Shown here: one piece after another, positions 27,101 to 38,600 of the stretch | Numbering within the stretch: the stretch's first letter is position 1 | Layout of the letters: every line of letters begins with the position of its first letter | Source of the DNA: Eudorina sp. 2006-703-Eu-15 | Lineage: Eukaryota > Chlorophyta > Chlorophyceae > Chlamydomonadales > Volvocaceae | DNA length: 64,000 nucleotides | Assembly: GCA_003117195.1 (NCBI GenBank) | Contig: BDSI01000203.1 | Span: 62,001-126,000 of the forward strand | Direction of reading: 5' to 3' | The notes under the pieces: model-generated | What the model saw: only the letters and a program-made list of their open reading frames with translations | Databases searched by the model: none | What the model was told of the DNA's origin: nothing | Translations under genes and position numbers: made by a program

Positions 27101-28468
27101 AGGTAGCACAGATCCCGCCGCTGGTGCTGCCCGCCCATCCAGCAGGTCATGCGGCGCAGGTGGCACAGCACCCGCAGGGCGTCTGGGGATTGGGGCCAGC
27201 AGGTAGGGGTTTCCCGGATAGGTAGTTAGGTGTCCGGACGCGGAGGGTGACGTGGCCGGGCAAATTTCGAGCGAGCTGCGGTACTTGCGCGCGCTGCGGC
27301 AGGGTGGCTATCTTAAGATATGAATATATATTCGGCCAGAAATCTTGAGTTTCGATAGATACTTTCCCTCGGGAGAAAAATGAGGTTTTAGATACTCATG
27401 GCCTCTCGCGCGGGGAAAAGCCCCCTTGAGTAGATAAAATGCCGGCAAAAGCTCCCTCCGACAGATACTTTCAGCACGATTGGGCAAGGAGTATCTCCGG
27501 CCGTAGATACTCTGCAAAATAAGATAGCCACCCTGCGCTGCGGGCGCTGACAGAGCGGATGCACGAGAGGAAGGGACGGTTCGCAGTTGTAAAAAATCCA
27601 TTGCCGGGGCATCCAATTTGGACACAGACGGCAATCAATCTGTCCGCGGCAATACAGCTGGGCGCCATGTCCCGTGATCCCATTACTGCGGAACCCTTCC
27701 CAGGATAAAAGGCACCTCTTCACAAATACACTGACGATCCCCCCACCCTCCCTCCACCACACACACTAACGTTTTCTTATACACACACGCAACGGCTGTT
27801 TGCTTGCAGGTGGGTACATTGAGATGACAACCAGCGGATCGCGCACACGCACAGCACTGTATGTGGTGCGAGTCTGTATGGCCAAGGCAGCCGACCCGCA
27901 CCAGCTGGTAGCCTTCCGCGACGCCGCGACACCCAAAGCGCGCCAAATCGACAGTGTTCTTCCGACACCGCCGCCTATTATACTATATGGGTCAGTCTGA
28001 CAGGCAATGGGGCATATTCTATCTATACGCAGTTACGCATACGGGCAACGTTTGGGCGCCACTCAATCTGCCCCTTGCGTGTCACGCACTCCTGGTCTGC
28101 CCGCCTCAGAAACACACACATACACACACACGCAACACGAGCCACGCAAACGTACCCTCCGACTCGTCATCTCCCGCGGGCGCCAGATCCAAGCCCTGCG
28201 CCTTGCACACTTGGTCGGCGTGCGCCCAGTCGGGCATGCAGCGCGCGTCAAGATCGAACATCGTGTAGTTACGGCAGTCGTGGAGGTTGTAGTACGACAC
28301 AGTCGTGTACGGAAAGTTGACGGGGTCGCAGCCGCCGACGGCCAGCGGCAAGCGCGTGCCGGCCGCGAGTGTGGCGGCCGCGGACGCCAACATAGCCAAG
28401 ATGACGAGCAGCGATGGCGACGGGTGCTGCGGTCCCCGGGGGAGCCGTTGATACATCGGGGAGCGCAT
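24141..28468 (-). CDS. Secreted CTLD - Kazal-like - CTLD mosaic protein, 5 exons
   Basis: Exons 28468-28156, 27182-27030, 26511-26416, 25174-24956 and 24520-24141 give 386 residues; every intron is phase 1. Residues 1 to about 36 form a signal peptide (core SLLVILAMLASAAATLAAG). CTLD1 is split between exons 1 and 2 (from about residue 47), with CRNYTMFDLDARCMPDW, MTCWMGG and GCDQSVRFVCR. Exon 3 is a short Pro/Ser linker (SPPPRSPSPRSQPPSS). Exon 4 is a cysteine-rich Kazal-like unit (CYWKC, CNKRGLRFDDFCWATC) with an acidic tail. Exon 5 is CTLD2 (FTCWLKG, LCPLMAADGSLQMQGC, VRFVCRR) and ends with the stop. EPN and WND sugar-binding motifs are absent, so calcium-dependent sugar binding is not predicted. 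The last acceptor is ambiguous (CAGCAGCAG; 24520, 24523 or 24526). It is the divergent paralogue of the gene starting at 32623. An upstream in-frame GTG/ATG region to 28504 makes the start uncertain by a few codons. Confidence 0.88.
25495..26411. mobile_element. T-depleted ~0.9 kb insert in intron 3, possible transposable element
   Basis: On the + strand T nearly vanishes: no T at all in 25741-25800 or 25981-26040. The minus-strand intron RNA is therefore U/G-rich and almost A-free. The same seven bases, TCACTGA, stand at 25488-25494 and 26412-26418, a possible target-site duplication; the right copy overlaps the splice donor of exon 3. A 298-codon frame is open on the + strand, but its composition (Gln, Arg, Pro, Thr, Lys) follows from the base bias. 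No terminal inverted repeats or poly(A) tail are evident, and the class is unknown. Confidence 0.45.
26597..26911. mobile_element. Probable MITE related to the one at 27300-27535
   Basis: The ends read CAGTGTTGCTATCTT on the left and, reverse-complemented, CAGCAGTGCTATCTT on the right; 12 of 15 bases agree. The GCTATCTTA core is shared with the well-defined hAT-type MITE 400 bp away. I found no target-site duplication, so ends are tentative. It lies in intron 2 of the minus-strand CTLD gene. Confidence 0.5.
27300..27535. mobile_element. hAT-type MITE, 236 bp, perfect TIR and 8 bp TSD
   Basis: The 16 bp terminal inverted repeat CAGGGTGGCTATCTTA is perfect at both ends. The element is flanked by the direct repeat CGCTGCGG (27292-27299 and 27536-27543). 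Eight-base duplications and ends starting CAGGG are typical of hAT transposons. The inside is AT-richer than the surroundings and codes for nothing, so it is non-autonomous. It lies in intron 1 of the minus-strand CTLD gene. Confidence 0.9.
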
Positions 28469-31400
28469 GTCGTAGCTCCGTCCGGCGCGATTGCAAGGCG
28501 CCAACTACACTTGCAGCCGACGTGAAATGAAAGGATATCCAAGGTAAGGCGGCGGCAATTTGATACTGTATTTGTTGTTTGGGATGACACAGGATGGCGA
28601 CCGAGGGTGATGATCTGGTTTTAGCCCAGTGTCGGATTCCACGCAGCCAGCAGGGTCTGTGGATACGAGGACGAGGGCGATCGACCCGTCGAACCGGCGT
28701 CCTCTCGCGTGTGCGTGTCCGAAGCGATAGAGCAGCACTGCAAGTCCGTGCCCGCCCAGGCTAACAGATATCTATGTATGTGTAGTGGCGACGATGGTTC
28801 AGTTCCCAGCTTCGCGGCGCTGCACTGCTGACGCAGTCGACGGATACTTCAGCGCTATATGTCGCCGCGTGCTTGGTACGAGCAGGTGCGTGGCCCCCTG
28901 AACCTAACGTATACCGCTGCGTGTTTAGTGGAGGAAGCCTACGATTTCAATCGATTGGAGCACTGACAACATATATTGACGTCCACCAGGCTCTGGACGT
29001 GTCGAGGCGGTGTCCATGTCTTGCCGCGATGTCCATGTCTTGCCTCGGCGGTGTCCATGTCTTGCCTCGGCGTTGACGTCGAAGCGCATAAGCAGCAGCA
29101 GCAACAGCAGTTGCTCTGGACTGCGCCGCCCGAGGTAGGAAAGGGTATTTGGGCGGACGGGACAGCGGCGCCCCTGGTGATAGATCGTGCATAATGCGGA
29201 CGGCAAATTTTGTAGCTCGTTACTCAGCATTTTCGTCAAGTCAGTCATGAGCGAGCCCAGGTGGCTAGGTCAGCGCAACACGGAAATAAAGGACTGGGAA
29301 GGATACCATACCATGGCTGGCTGCTGCTGGTGCTGCTGCTGCTGCCGGGTCAGACATAGCATGTGGGTCCAGGTAGATATCACGAGGCGTCATGCAAGGA
29401 TGCTGGGTGATGTTATCGAGGGGACGCAGGCGGCGCCCAGTCCGGTCAAGGCCGGTCACGATGGTTTTGGTTTGCAAGCACACGGTGCGCCTTCCGACGC
29501 GAGAACTGCAGCCCGAGGCAGGCACAGGCGGATGCGCGTGCTCATCCTGACACTTGGGCGGGGTAGAAAGATGTGGCATGACGGAACCGTCTTGACGGCA
29601 CTCAGCCATTCTGTGTCGCTACGTTAGCACTCCACTTTTACGCGACGGACCCGAGGCCCGACATTTTGACGACTGTGACGACCGTCGCGAACCAGATATC
29701 TTGCCTCGGATAGGCACGAATTACTGCCCGTAAGGGATTTGAAACGCACCATTACGCATGCGGCTCTCATGCTCGTTGACAGAAGGGAAATATTATTAAA
29801 AATTATTGTTTACATGTCGTTAGTTAACTGGAAGGGAACCGGAGCATACACCTAAGACGGCGACCGAGTGGTGTAACAAATTGACTTCACGACGCAAGAA
29901 GTAGCGGCCGTTTGAACTGGACCCTCACCACCCGCACCGCGACGTATGAGACGTGTGACCCTTCCAGGCCCTCCCCCTCCCAGGCCCTCCCCCCCCCAGG
30001 TCCTCCCCCTCCCCGGCATAGGTCAGACTCCAGGTAGGACTGCCTTCGCCCCGACCGCCCATGGGGAGCCCCTCCCTCCCACCCACTCCGACAGCCTCAA
30101 CATCTGGGGAAAGGCGCATCCGAAACGCTTCCAGGCTGGTGCTTCTATTCAGCCACCTTCTGCTTAATGTCAGCCCGGACGCTGTTGGCCGGCAGCCACA
30201 GCGGCAGCGCGGCAGCGCGGCAGTGCTGCCTGCCAGGGGCCCTCAGCTGGGTTAGGGTGCGGTGCAGCGGCCTCGGCCGGCCCCCCCCAATGCGCCTCCC
30301 GACGTCCCGAGGCCCCACGGGAACCTGCGCTGTGCGGCTGTGCATCACGGCGGCCCTAGAGGGCCTTCCAGTCATCTGGGTGACAGAGACGGGTAACAGG
30401 GGGGGACCCTCCGACGAGTGCAGTCAGCAACGAACAGCGCAAGGAAGCGGAGGCAGAATACCTGGCGCCCGACCGCGGCCTCCCTCCCCGCCGACCTCTC
30501 TCTCTATCTCTCGCTGCCGGCTGCATGTATGCAGCGCCGACACGCCGCGTCGCTGGCGCCGGCTGCCACTGCGTTGGGCTGTCCGGCTGGCAAGGGCTTT
30601 CAGGCCGGCACCGGAAGAGCTGCGCCTTCACATTCGACAAGCCGGTTTCGGGACTGATTCCCAGCAGGTAAAAACTTTCCGCAAGGCCACGCAAACACAG
30701 GCAACGCCATCTCTCTCGCTCTCTCCGAGTGCGACCTGCCGCACTCACTCAGAAAACAGCTCCCACGGTGCCCCGCACCCAGGCGAGCTGGGCCCAAGCA
30801 ACGGCGCAACTTCTGCGGCTAAACCCAGCAGTGCAGCAGGTTGCCGCAGCGGCCTTCGTGCCATGTGGTACTGGCGGTCCCTATGGGAGGGCAGCTGTTG
30901 CTATGTGCCCTGGGCAGTCCGTGTGGCGGCCAGCAGTGGCACGGGCACGGGCGCGCCACTCCGTCGCGGGCTCCAGCCAGCCGCAGCTCATGACCCGCGG
31001 GGCCCGCTGCAACATAAGTAATGAAGACCAAGTTCCCGGAATGTTGCCGATTCGGAGCGCTGTGAAGTGGATGGTCGATGCAGGCACCGATAGTCTCTGT
31101 GCGGAACCGGCGAGAAGCAATACATGTACGTGTATGCCACAGCGGCCGCGGCGACTCAACTTGCTGAACTGAGTTCACGGTGATGCGCCATCTGCTGGTT
31201 TGCACGGACAGTGCTTTTAACCCTTTAAGTGCACAATTATTTCCATTCAACTGGGGGCGACAAAGGGCAACACGGGTACCGTCAAGAAGGCGTGGCCGCG
31301 GAGCGCAGCAGGAGCAGGCTGCAAAACTGAACCGTGAAAGAAGCTCGCAGCAGATTTCTCAAGGAATCTAACCGATACCTATTGAGCTACATCTATAGAG

Positions 31401-32622
31401 CCAATAATGCCTGGTTAAGACGGAAAGCGACAATTATTTGTCAGTTTGGCAGCTGACAGGGTGTGACCATGGTAAATGAACAGGGCGCATCCCGGCTCCC
31501 TTCTATATGACAGCACGAATGACAGTATTCGACCTATTTATCTGACTTTCTGAGTTCTGCTCCATTACTGATATGCATTGAGGTGGCGCTCCAGCAATCC
31601 GCGCTCCTTGTATTGGAAAACAAAATTTAACTAAACGCCACAACTGCAACTATATTCTTGAAAAACTAAAATGGATATTATTGCTAACAGCTACCATAGG
31701 TGACAAAACACAACGTTGAGAAGAACTTGACGGTTCGCTCCGGACCTGTCCGGACCTCTCAGAAGCTCTTATCACTGTAATCTTCTTTTCCCACCCTCGC
31801 CGACATAACATACTGGGAATATTATAAGTAGGCCCAAACTGCGCCTCCTGGATAATTCTCATGCGCCGTTGCGTGACGCATCGGCCGTGCATGCCGCGTC
31901 GTCGCGACCGTATGATACTGCGGCACCTCGCATCAACGCAGGCACATCACCAGGAGATCAACAAAATACATGAATGAAACATTGTATCTTTTCTTTGTGC
32001 CATTTTACGACTGCCACACATTCTCAAACGTTCTCAACCGCTGAATCCGGATGTAGCGGGTACACGAGCAGGCGCCACATCCGACTGCAGTTGTCCAATC
32101 TGCTCTGCTGCCGTGACCGACCCTACAATTTTGCAGGGGGAAGCTTCCCAAATGGTTTTGGCGGAGGTTTCTTGTCTGGGTTTTCCGCTTTTTTGGACGA
32201 CGCGCTGCCGTTTTGCCGTTGGCGTACGGGTAACTGGCAAGAAGCTGCCCAAATACGCCCACAGCATGGTGAGTAGATAAATGCCACAGTGGCGCAGCAG
32301 TAGAGCTTGAGCCGGCTTGCTCTGTCTTCGGTTTGTCCGGTCAGGTTGCCGTCTGAAGCAGGTCCGGGCAGTCACGCCCCGCCTCGTGGCCGCTCGTAGG
32401 GACTCGTCCGCCCGCGGCTTACCGGCCTGTGGACTGCTAAATCACCCCACATATGAGCAACAGATACATCCCTTTAAAGCTGGCCGGCAGTTCTTTTTTC
32501 TCTTACTCTTACTTTTGAATCGGTGTATAGTTTAGCCTAACGAGAAGGCGACTCGCGGTTGCACAGATCTGCGCCTCGCGGCCAGACGATCTGCGCGCAT
32601 CCATCGGAACCCCAACAGTCTG
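28469..32622. other. Divergent intergenic region between two CTLD paralogues
   Basis: This 4.2 kb separates the starts at 28468 (minus) and 32623 (plus) and must hold both promoters. The parts nearest the plus-strand gene (about 31.2-32.6 kb) and around 29.6-29.9 kb are AT-richer than the rest. At 29020-29075 the phrase GTCCATGTCTTGCC repeats three times, and C-rich tandem blocks sit at 29966-30020. Long frames around 30.1-31.2 kb show no family resemblance. I see no further gene. Confidence 0.45.
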
Positions 32623-35600
32623 ATGATGGAATACCGCGGCAGAGGAACCAGAAGACGGATTCACCACGGCAGCGACAGCGGCGACAGCGGCCACGGCCTC
32701 CCCTTCGGCCTCCCCGACGGCAGCCACGCCGACGCCGTCGGGCCTATGGAGCCACGTGGCCTTTGCAGAGCGAAGACCAAGAAGATTGCGAAGAAGAATG
32801 GCGCCAAAACGTTTCCCCCGGCCGCCACTTCCACCGCCCTCCCGTTAGGGATCATGCTGGCTGCGCTGGCGCTCGCCGCCTCCCCTGCGGCCGCCTGTCT
32901 CGACAACTGCTCGGCCAAGTACGAGCCCGTGTGCTGCAACGGTCGCATGTGGTACAACCCGTGCTACATGCTGTGTCAGTTCCCCAACGTGACGATGTAC
33001 GAAGCCTGCCCCTCGCCCCCGGCGCCGCCGCCCCGGCCCGCCTCGGCGTCCAAGCCGCCGCCCCCGCCGCCGCCGTCGTGTGACCCCTTCACCTACCCGT
33101 ACGTCACGTCCACGTACACCAGCCCGGGTGATGGCCGTACCTACATGCTGTACGACGTGAACGCCGGCTGCATGACGGACTGGAGCACATCGAGGACGCT
33201 TTGCCAGCGGCTCGGGTTTGAGCTGGCCCCCTGGGACAGGGATGGGTCGAACGGTGGGTCCTTGCCCGTGTCCCTTCTTACAGAGGACCCGTCACCGATG
33301 GGGTTGATGAGATGAGGCGCCTACGCGCTATCTGGGCCCGTTGGAACACCCGGTCGGGACTCGGGTCCACCTTGGCACGGTTCCTACTAACGATGACCCG
33401 CGGGACGCACTGTATTATGGATAAAATAGGAGATGGGTGGGTAAGAGCAAGGAACGGGGGGTCCTTGAGGAGAGCTGGGGGTCTCTGTAGCGGTTGAAAA
33501 GGGAGAACTCAACGCATGAATGGGCTCGCTGCTGCTGTGGCTCCGCCCTGCCGGTTCGTTCCATTCGGCAGCTGAGGCACCACCACCCCCCTGGCCCCTT
33601 CCCTTGCTTTGCAGCCGCCATGCAAAAGCTCTGCACCGGCAACCGCTTCACCTGCTGGGCGGACGGCAACACGCCGCCGGGGCTGTGCCCGCTGATGAGT
33701 CAGGAGGGCGCCGTACAGTTTCAGACGTGCGATCAGCGGGTCCGCTTTGTGTGTCGTACACCGGGTGAGTGTCGTACATGCCGTGATGCTTGTGAGGAGG
33801 CCCCAGGCGAGGCGGAGGGGAGGGGAGGGGGGAGAGCCAGCGCGGGCCGCGGACAATTGAATGGGAATACTTATGGGGATATCGGTCCCGGTTCCTCTGC
33901 AGAGGCCGCCAACGCCGCCCAGCGCCTCCCCGCGCACCACTCAAGTCGGCCTGCGTTCCCCGTCACGATATGACAGGGGAATCTCGTACATGTTCGGATG
34001 CACCGTACTAGGGTACCTCATGCTACGTCACTTATTAAACTGTTGTCCGACACCACAACTGCATCCGTGGAGTAGCTCGGCCTCCGTTCCCTGTGCCCCG
34101 TACTTCGGCCACTAGCGTACCGCGTACCTCATCCTCCGCCCCGCCTCTTCTTCCGTCCATCGTGGACTGCCGGCTTCCGTTGCCCGTCCCAGACCGCAAC
34201 CCCCGGCCGCCACTGCCGTCGCCGCCGCCGCCGGCCTGCGACCCCTACTCGACGGCGTACCGCACCCGCTCCTTCAGCAACCCCCGCGACTGCAAGTCGT
34301 ACACATTGTACGACCTCTACGCGGCCTGCATGGTGGACTGGTTCACCGCCCGGGACTTCTGCGACCGACTGGGTCAGGAGCTGGCGCCTTTCAACCAGGA
34401 TGACGCACGATGTGAGTGACGTGGGTTTGATGTACGGAGACGACTGCCGTACATGTGATGCCTGGAAGATCCATCCCGGGAGCATATGGCCTTGTTGTGG
34501 TGGTGGTAATTTGTTGTTGTTGTTGGTGGTGGTGGTGTGGTGGTTATGGCGGTGGTCTGGTGGCGGTTGTTTAACTTCGATGAGAACGGAAAGAGCTTGC
34601 TGTTCGCACGTCTTGGGTTGAGGTTGATGACATCGCTTTACTTCGGCTGCGACATTTGGAGCAGCTTAGAAGTACTGTATACACGTGTCTTGTTTTGTCA
34701 ACTGCCCGGGGGCATCCTTCCCTCGTTGACGCCCTGATCAGGCGCCGATTCAGGGCAGCAGCAGCGACTGTGTTAACGCCAACACCTGGATCCGAAAATC
34801 CAACCTCTGCCACATTTGCATTTACGCGGGTTGATTGAAGAGCGCCTTGGCCGCCTGCTGAACACGACTCGCAAGTTGCGCGGCCTCCTCCGTTCACCTG
34901 GAGATGCACCGTACCCCTCTCGGGCAGTCCTTGCATGGAACACACGTGTGGGGGGCGGGGGGAAACGAGCACTTTGTACTGCCGTACTCATCAGATCTGC
35001 CGTACACTTGCAATCCTCTCCCGCCTCCTCTTCGCAGTCGCCCTCACGGAGCTCTGTGACAAGGCCGACTTGACGTGCTGGGCCGGCCCCAAGACCGACC
35101 CCACCTACTGCCCTCTGATGGCGGCGGACGGGTCCATCCTCCATCAGGGCTGCCAGCAGGGCGTACGATGGGTGTGCCGTACAAAGAGTAAGCGTGTCGG
35201 ATGGTATCACAGCGGCGTTGGGCGCACTTTGTGTTGTACATAGTGATTATGCACTGTGCCTGCAGGAAAAAGGGTTGTTGTGCTCCTCAGCAGGGAAGCG
35301 AGCTGTCAGTAGGGAAGCGAGCTGTCCGTAATTTTCACAGGGTTTAGGATGACCTCGAATTTAACCTGACTTGGGGATGGGCTTCTGGGCGAGGGGTGTG
35401 GTACGGAGGGGTGTGGTACGGACTACAGAGGGATAGCAACCCGGGCATATCCGGATCCACGCCCGGATTCACGTCCAGATTCATGTTCCCAGATGCAGAA
35501 TCCCGGATCCATTTTCCTCCAAGCGTTGACACCCTGGTTATACTGGTCGTCCTTGCACCCGCAGCGCCTGACTGTACGGCAGCAGTACCACCATCTCCGT

Positions 35601-38600
35601 CCATTCTGCCACCGTCGTCCCCGCTGCGGCCGTCGCCTCCCTCTCCGCCGCCGCCGCCGCCGCCGCCCTCTCCGCCGCCGTCGCCATCGCCTCCGAAACC
35701 CGTACGGAGGCCGTCGCCGCCGCCGTCGCCTCCTCCGCCAGCCACTCCGCCGCCCGGTCCCCCCTCGCCAAAGGCGCCGAAAAGGCCGAAGCCTATTGCC
35801 CCGCAGCCGCCGCTACCTGTCCCTCTGTCGCCGATGCCGCCGGCTCCGAGGCCGCCGTCGAGGCCGCTGCCGTCGTCGCCGCCACGCTCACCGTCCCCGA
35901 CAAGACCCCCGCCGCCATCGCCCAAGTCAAACTCACGACCGCCACCCTCGCCACCGTCGCCGCCGCCACCGCCGCCGTCGCCGCCGCCACCGTCGCCGCC
36001 GCCACCGTCTCCACGACCGCCATCGCCGCCGCCACCAACACGATCTCCCCCGCCACCCTCTCCGCCGCCGCCACCGCCGCCATCGCCACCGCCACCGTCT
36101 CGCCCGCCGCCGTCTCCGCCGCCGCCGTCGCCACCGCCGCCATCGCCACCGCCACCGTCTCGCCCGCCGCCGTCTCCGAAGCCGCCATCCCCACCGCCGC
36201 CATCGCCACCGCCACCGTCTCGCCCGCCGCCGTCTCCGAAGCCGCCGTCCCCACCCCCGCCTGCCCGCTCGCCACCGCCACCGTCGCCGCCACCACCGTC
36301 ACCGCGGCCGCCATCACCGCCGCCGCCGTCTCCTCCGCCACCCTCACCGCCGCCGCCATCACCAACGCCGCCCGCGCCGCCGCCACCAAACCCCCCACCC
36401 CCGTCGCCAAACCCACCACCGCCCTCGCCACCTCCGTCACCTCCGCCGCCGTCTACACCGCCACCGTCTCCAAAGCCACCCTCCCCACCGCCACCGTCAC
36501 CACCTCCTCCCTCCCCACCGCCACCGTCACCCTCTCCGCCACCGCCGTCGCCGCCGCCGCCAGTACGACCTCCCCCGCGACCTTCTCCCCCGCCACCACC
36601 GCCGCCATCGCCACCGCCACCGTCTCCACCACCGCCGTCTCCGCCGCCACCGCCGCCACCGTCTCCACCGCCACCTTCTCCACCACCGCCGTCGCCGCCG
36701 CCCCCGCCGCCGCGGTCTCCACCACCGCCGTCGCCGCCGCCCCCGTCGCCGCCGCTTCCGTCGCCGCCGCCGCCAGTACGATCTCCCCTGCCACCCTCTC
36801 GGCCGCCACCACCGCCGCCAACCCCACCGCCATCTTCTCCACCACCGCCGTTTCCCCCGCCACCACCGCCACCGTCTCCACCACCGCCGTCGCCGCCGCC
36901 CCCATCGCCGCCGCCCCCGTCGCCGCTGCCGCCAGTACCATCTCCCCCGCCACCCTCTCGGCCGCCACCACAGCCGCCAACGCCACCACCACCTTCTCCC
37001 CCGCCACCACCGCCACCGTCTCCACCACCGCCGTCGCCGCCGCCCCCGTCGCCGCCGCCGCCAGTACGATCTCCCCCGCCACCCTCTCCGCCGTCACCAC
37101 CGCCGCCATCGCCACCTCCGCGGCCGCCGCCGCCGCCTTCTCCCCCGCCACCACCGCCACCGTCTCCACCACCGCCGTCGCCACCGCCCCCGTCGCCGCC
37201 GCCGCCAGTACGATCTCCCCCGCCACCCTCTCCCCCTCCACCACCGCCGCCATCGCCACCTCCGCGGCCGCCGCCGCCGCCTTCTCCACCACCGCCGTTC
37301 CCCCCGCCGCCGTCGCCACCACCACCCTCACGTTCCCCGCCACCGCCGTCGCCGCCGCCGCCGACTTGCAACCCCTACTCGACGGCGTACCGCACCCGCT
37401 CCTTCAGCAACCCGCGCGATTGCAAGTCGTACACATTGTACGACCTGGACGCGGTCTGCATGGTGGACTGGTTTACCGCGAGGGACTTCTGCGACCGACT
37501 GGGCCAGGAGATGGTGCCGTGCTCGGAGGACGCCGGCAAATGTACGGCTCGTGTCCCTAGGATGTCTTGACACGCGGATTCTTATGTTGCGTGCTGAAGG
37601 CCTCTGGTATTTTCCTCCCATTCGCGCATTGGACGCGCGAGATTTGCCTGTTGGTGGTAACTGGATGCTTTGCCTGTTAGAAGAAACGGTCTGGGGGGGG
37701 AGGGGCGGTCGGGGGCGGCTGCCCGGGCGCCCACCTCCGCGAATGAAGTGACCCGCGCCCATTGCATCGTCCGACCAGCCAGCAGTGTCGACTTTTCGAC
37801 TTTTCTCACAGCTCCGAAAAGAAAGAACATCTGTCCCCCCCGCCCCCGCTCGCCCCGCCCCCTCGCCCCGCCACCCCACTCCCACCCGTGGACCGCTGTG
37901 CGGCTCAGTCGCCCTCACGGAGCTCTGTGACAAGGCCGACTTGACGTGCTGGGCCGGCCCCAAGACCGACCCCACCTACTGCCCTCTGATGGCGGCGGAC
38001 GGGTCCATCCTCCAGCAGGGCTGCCAGCAGGGCGTACGATGGGTGTGCCGTACAAAGAGTAAGCGCCTCGCACCCTCCTGGTGGTTGGGCTGGGCTTGTT
38101 GTCGGGACCCTGCGTGGTGTCTCCTTTGACTTGCGCGTGAGCTTTCGTGCTGCGGCCGGGGCATCTGCATCTCTTTGTTAATGACCCATCCAGAAAGGTC
38201 CAGAGGTAGCAATATGTTATTGGATTGCACTGTCTGCAAGCGTACTTCAATGAATTTTGAATGCTTGTGCGTCTGTGTGTGATTTGCAAGAGAAACCCGC
38301 GTCTGTGTGTGTGGGAGGCGGGTGTACGAGGGCGGGTGTTGTTCGTTGGAGTGCCGTGCCCGTGCACAACTCGCCGGCTTGCCGACCATGTCGCATGTCT
38401 ACACGCAGGCCGGGTGGCGTGCCCCAGCAGTCCGCCGCCCCTGTCACCGCCGCCGCCGTCACCGCCATCCCCGCCGCCGCCGTCACCGCCGCCGCCACCA
38501 CCACCGCCGCAACGCATCGCGACGCCGCCCTCACCCGCGAGTACGTCGGGTGAAGGGAGATCGGTCGTTGAATCGGTTGTAGTTCTGTTGCGGCCGTTAC

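Noticed and set aside
30145..31250. Overlapping frames on both strands as a gene or transposase
   Set aside because: No motif, no consistent splice pattern and frames on opposite strands of equal length, as expected by chance in GC-rich DNA.
35344..37371. 675-codon Gly-rich frame on the minus strand
   Set aside because: It is the exact reverse of the Ser-Pro rod; CCN and TCN codons read as GGN and GGA/GAG on the other strand. The plus frame is joined to CTLD exons.
35493..37751. 752-codon Arg/His-rich frame overlapping the rod
   Set aside because: Shifted-frame shadow of the proline-rich exon; it does not match any domain and crosses the splice donor at 37541.
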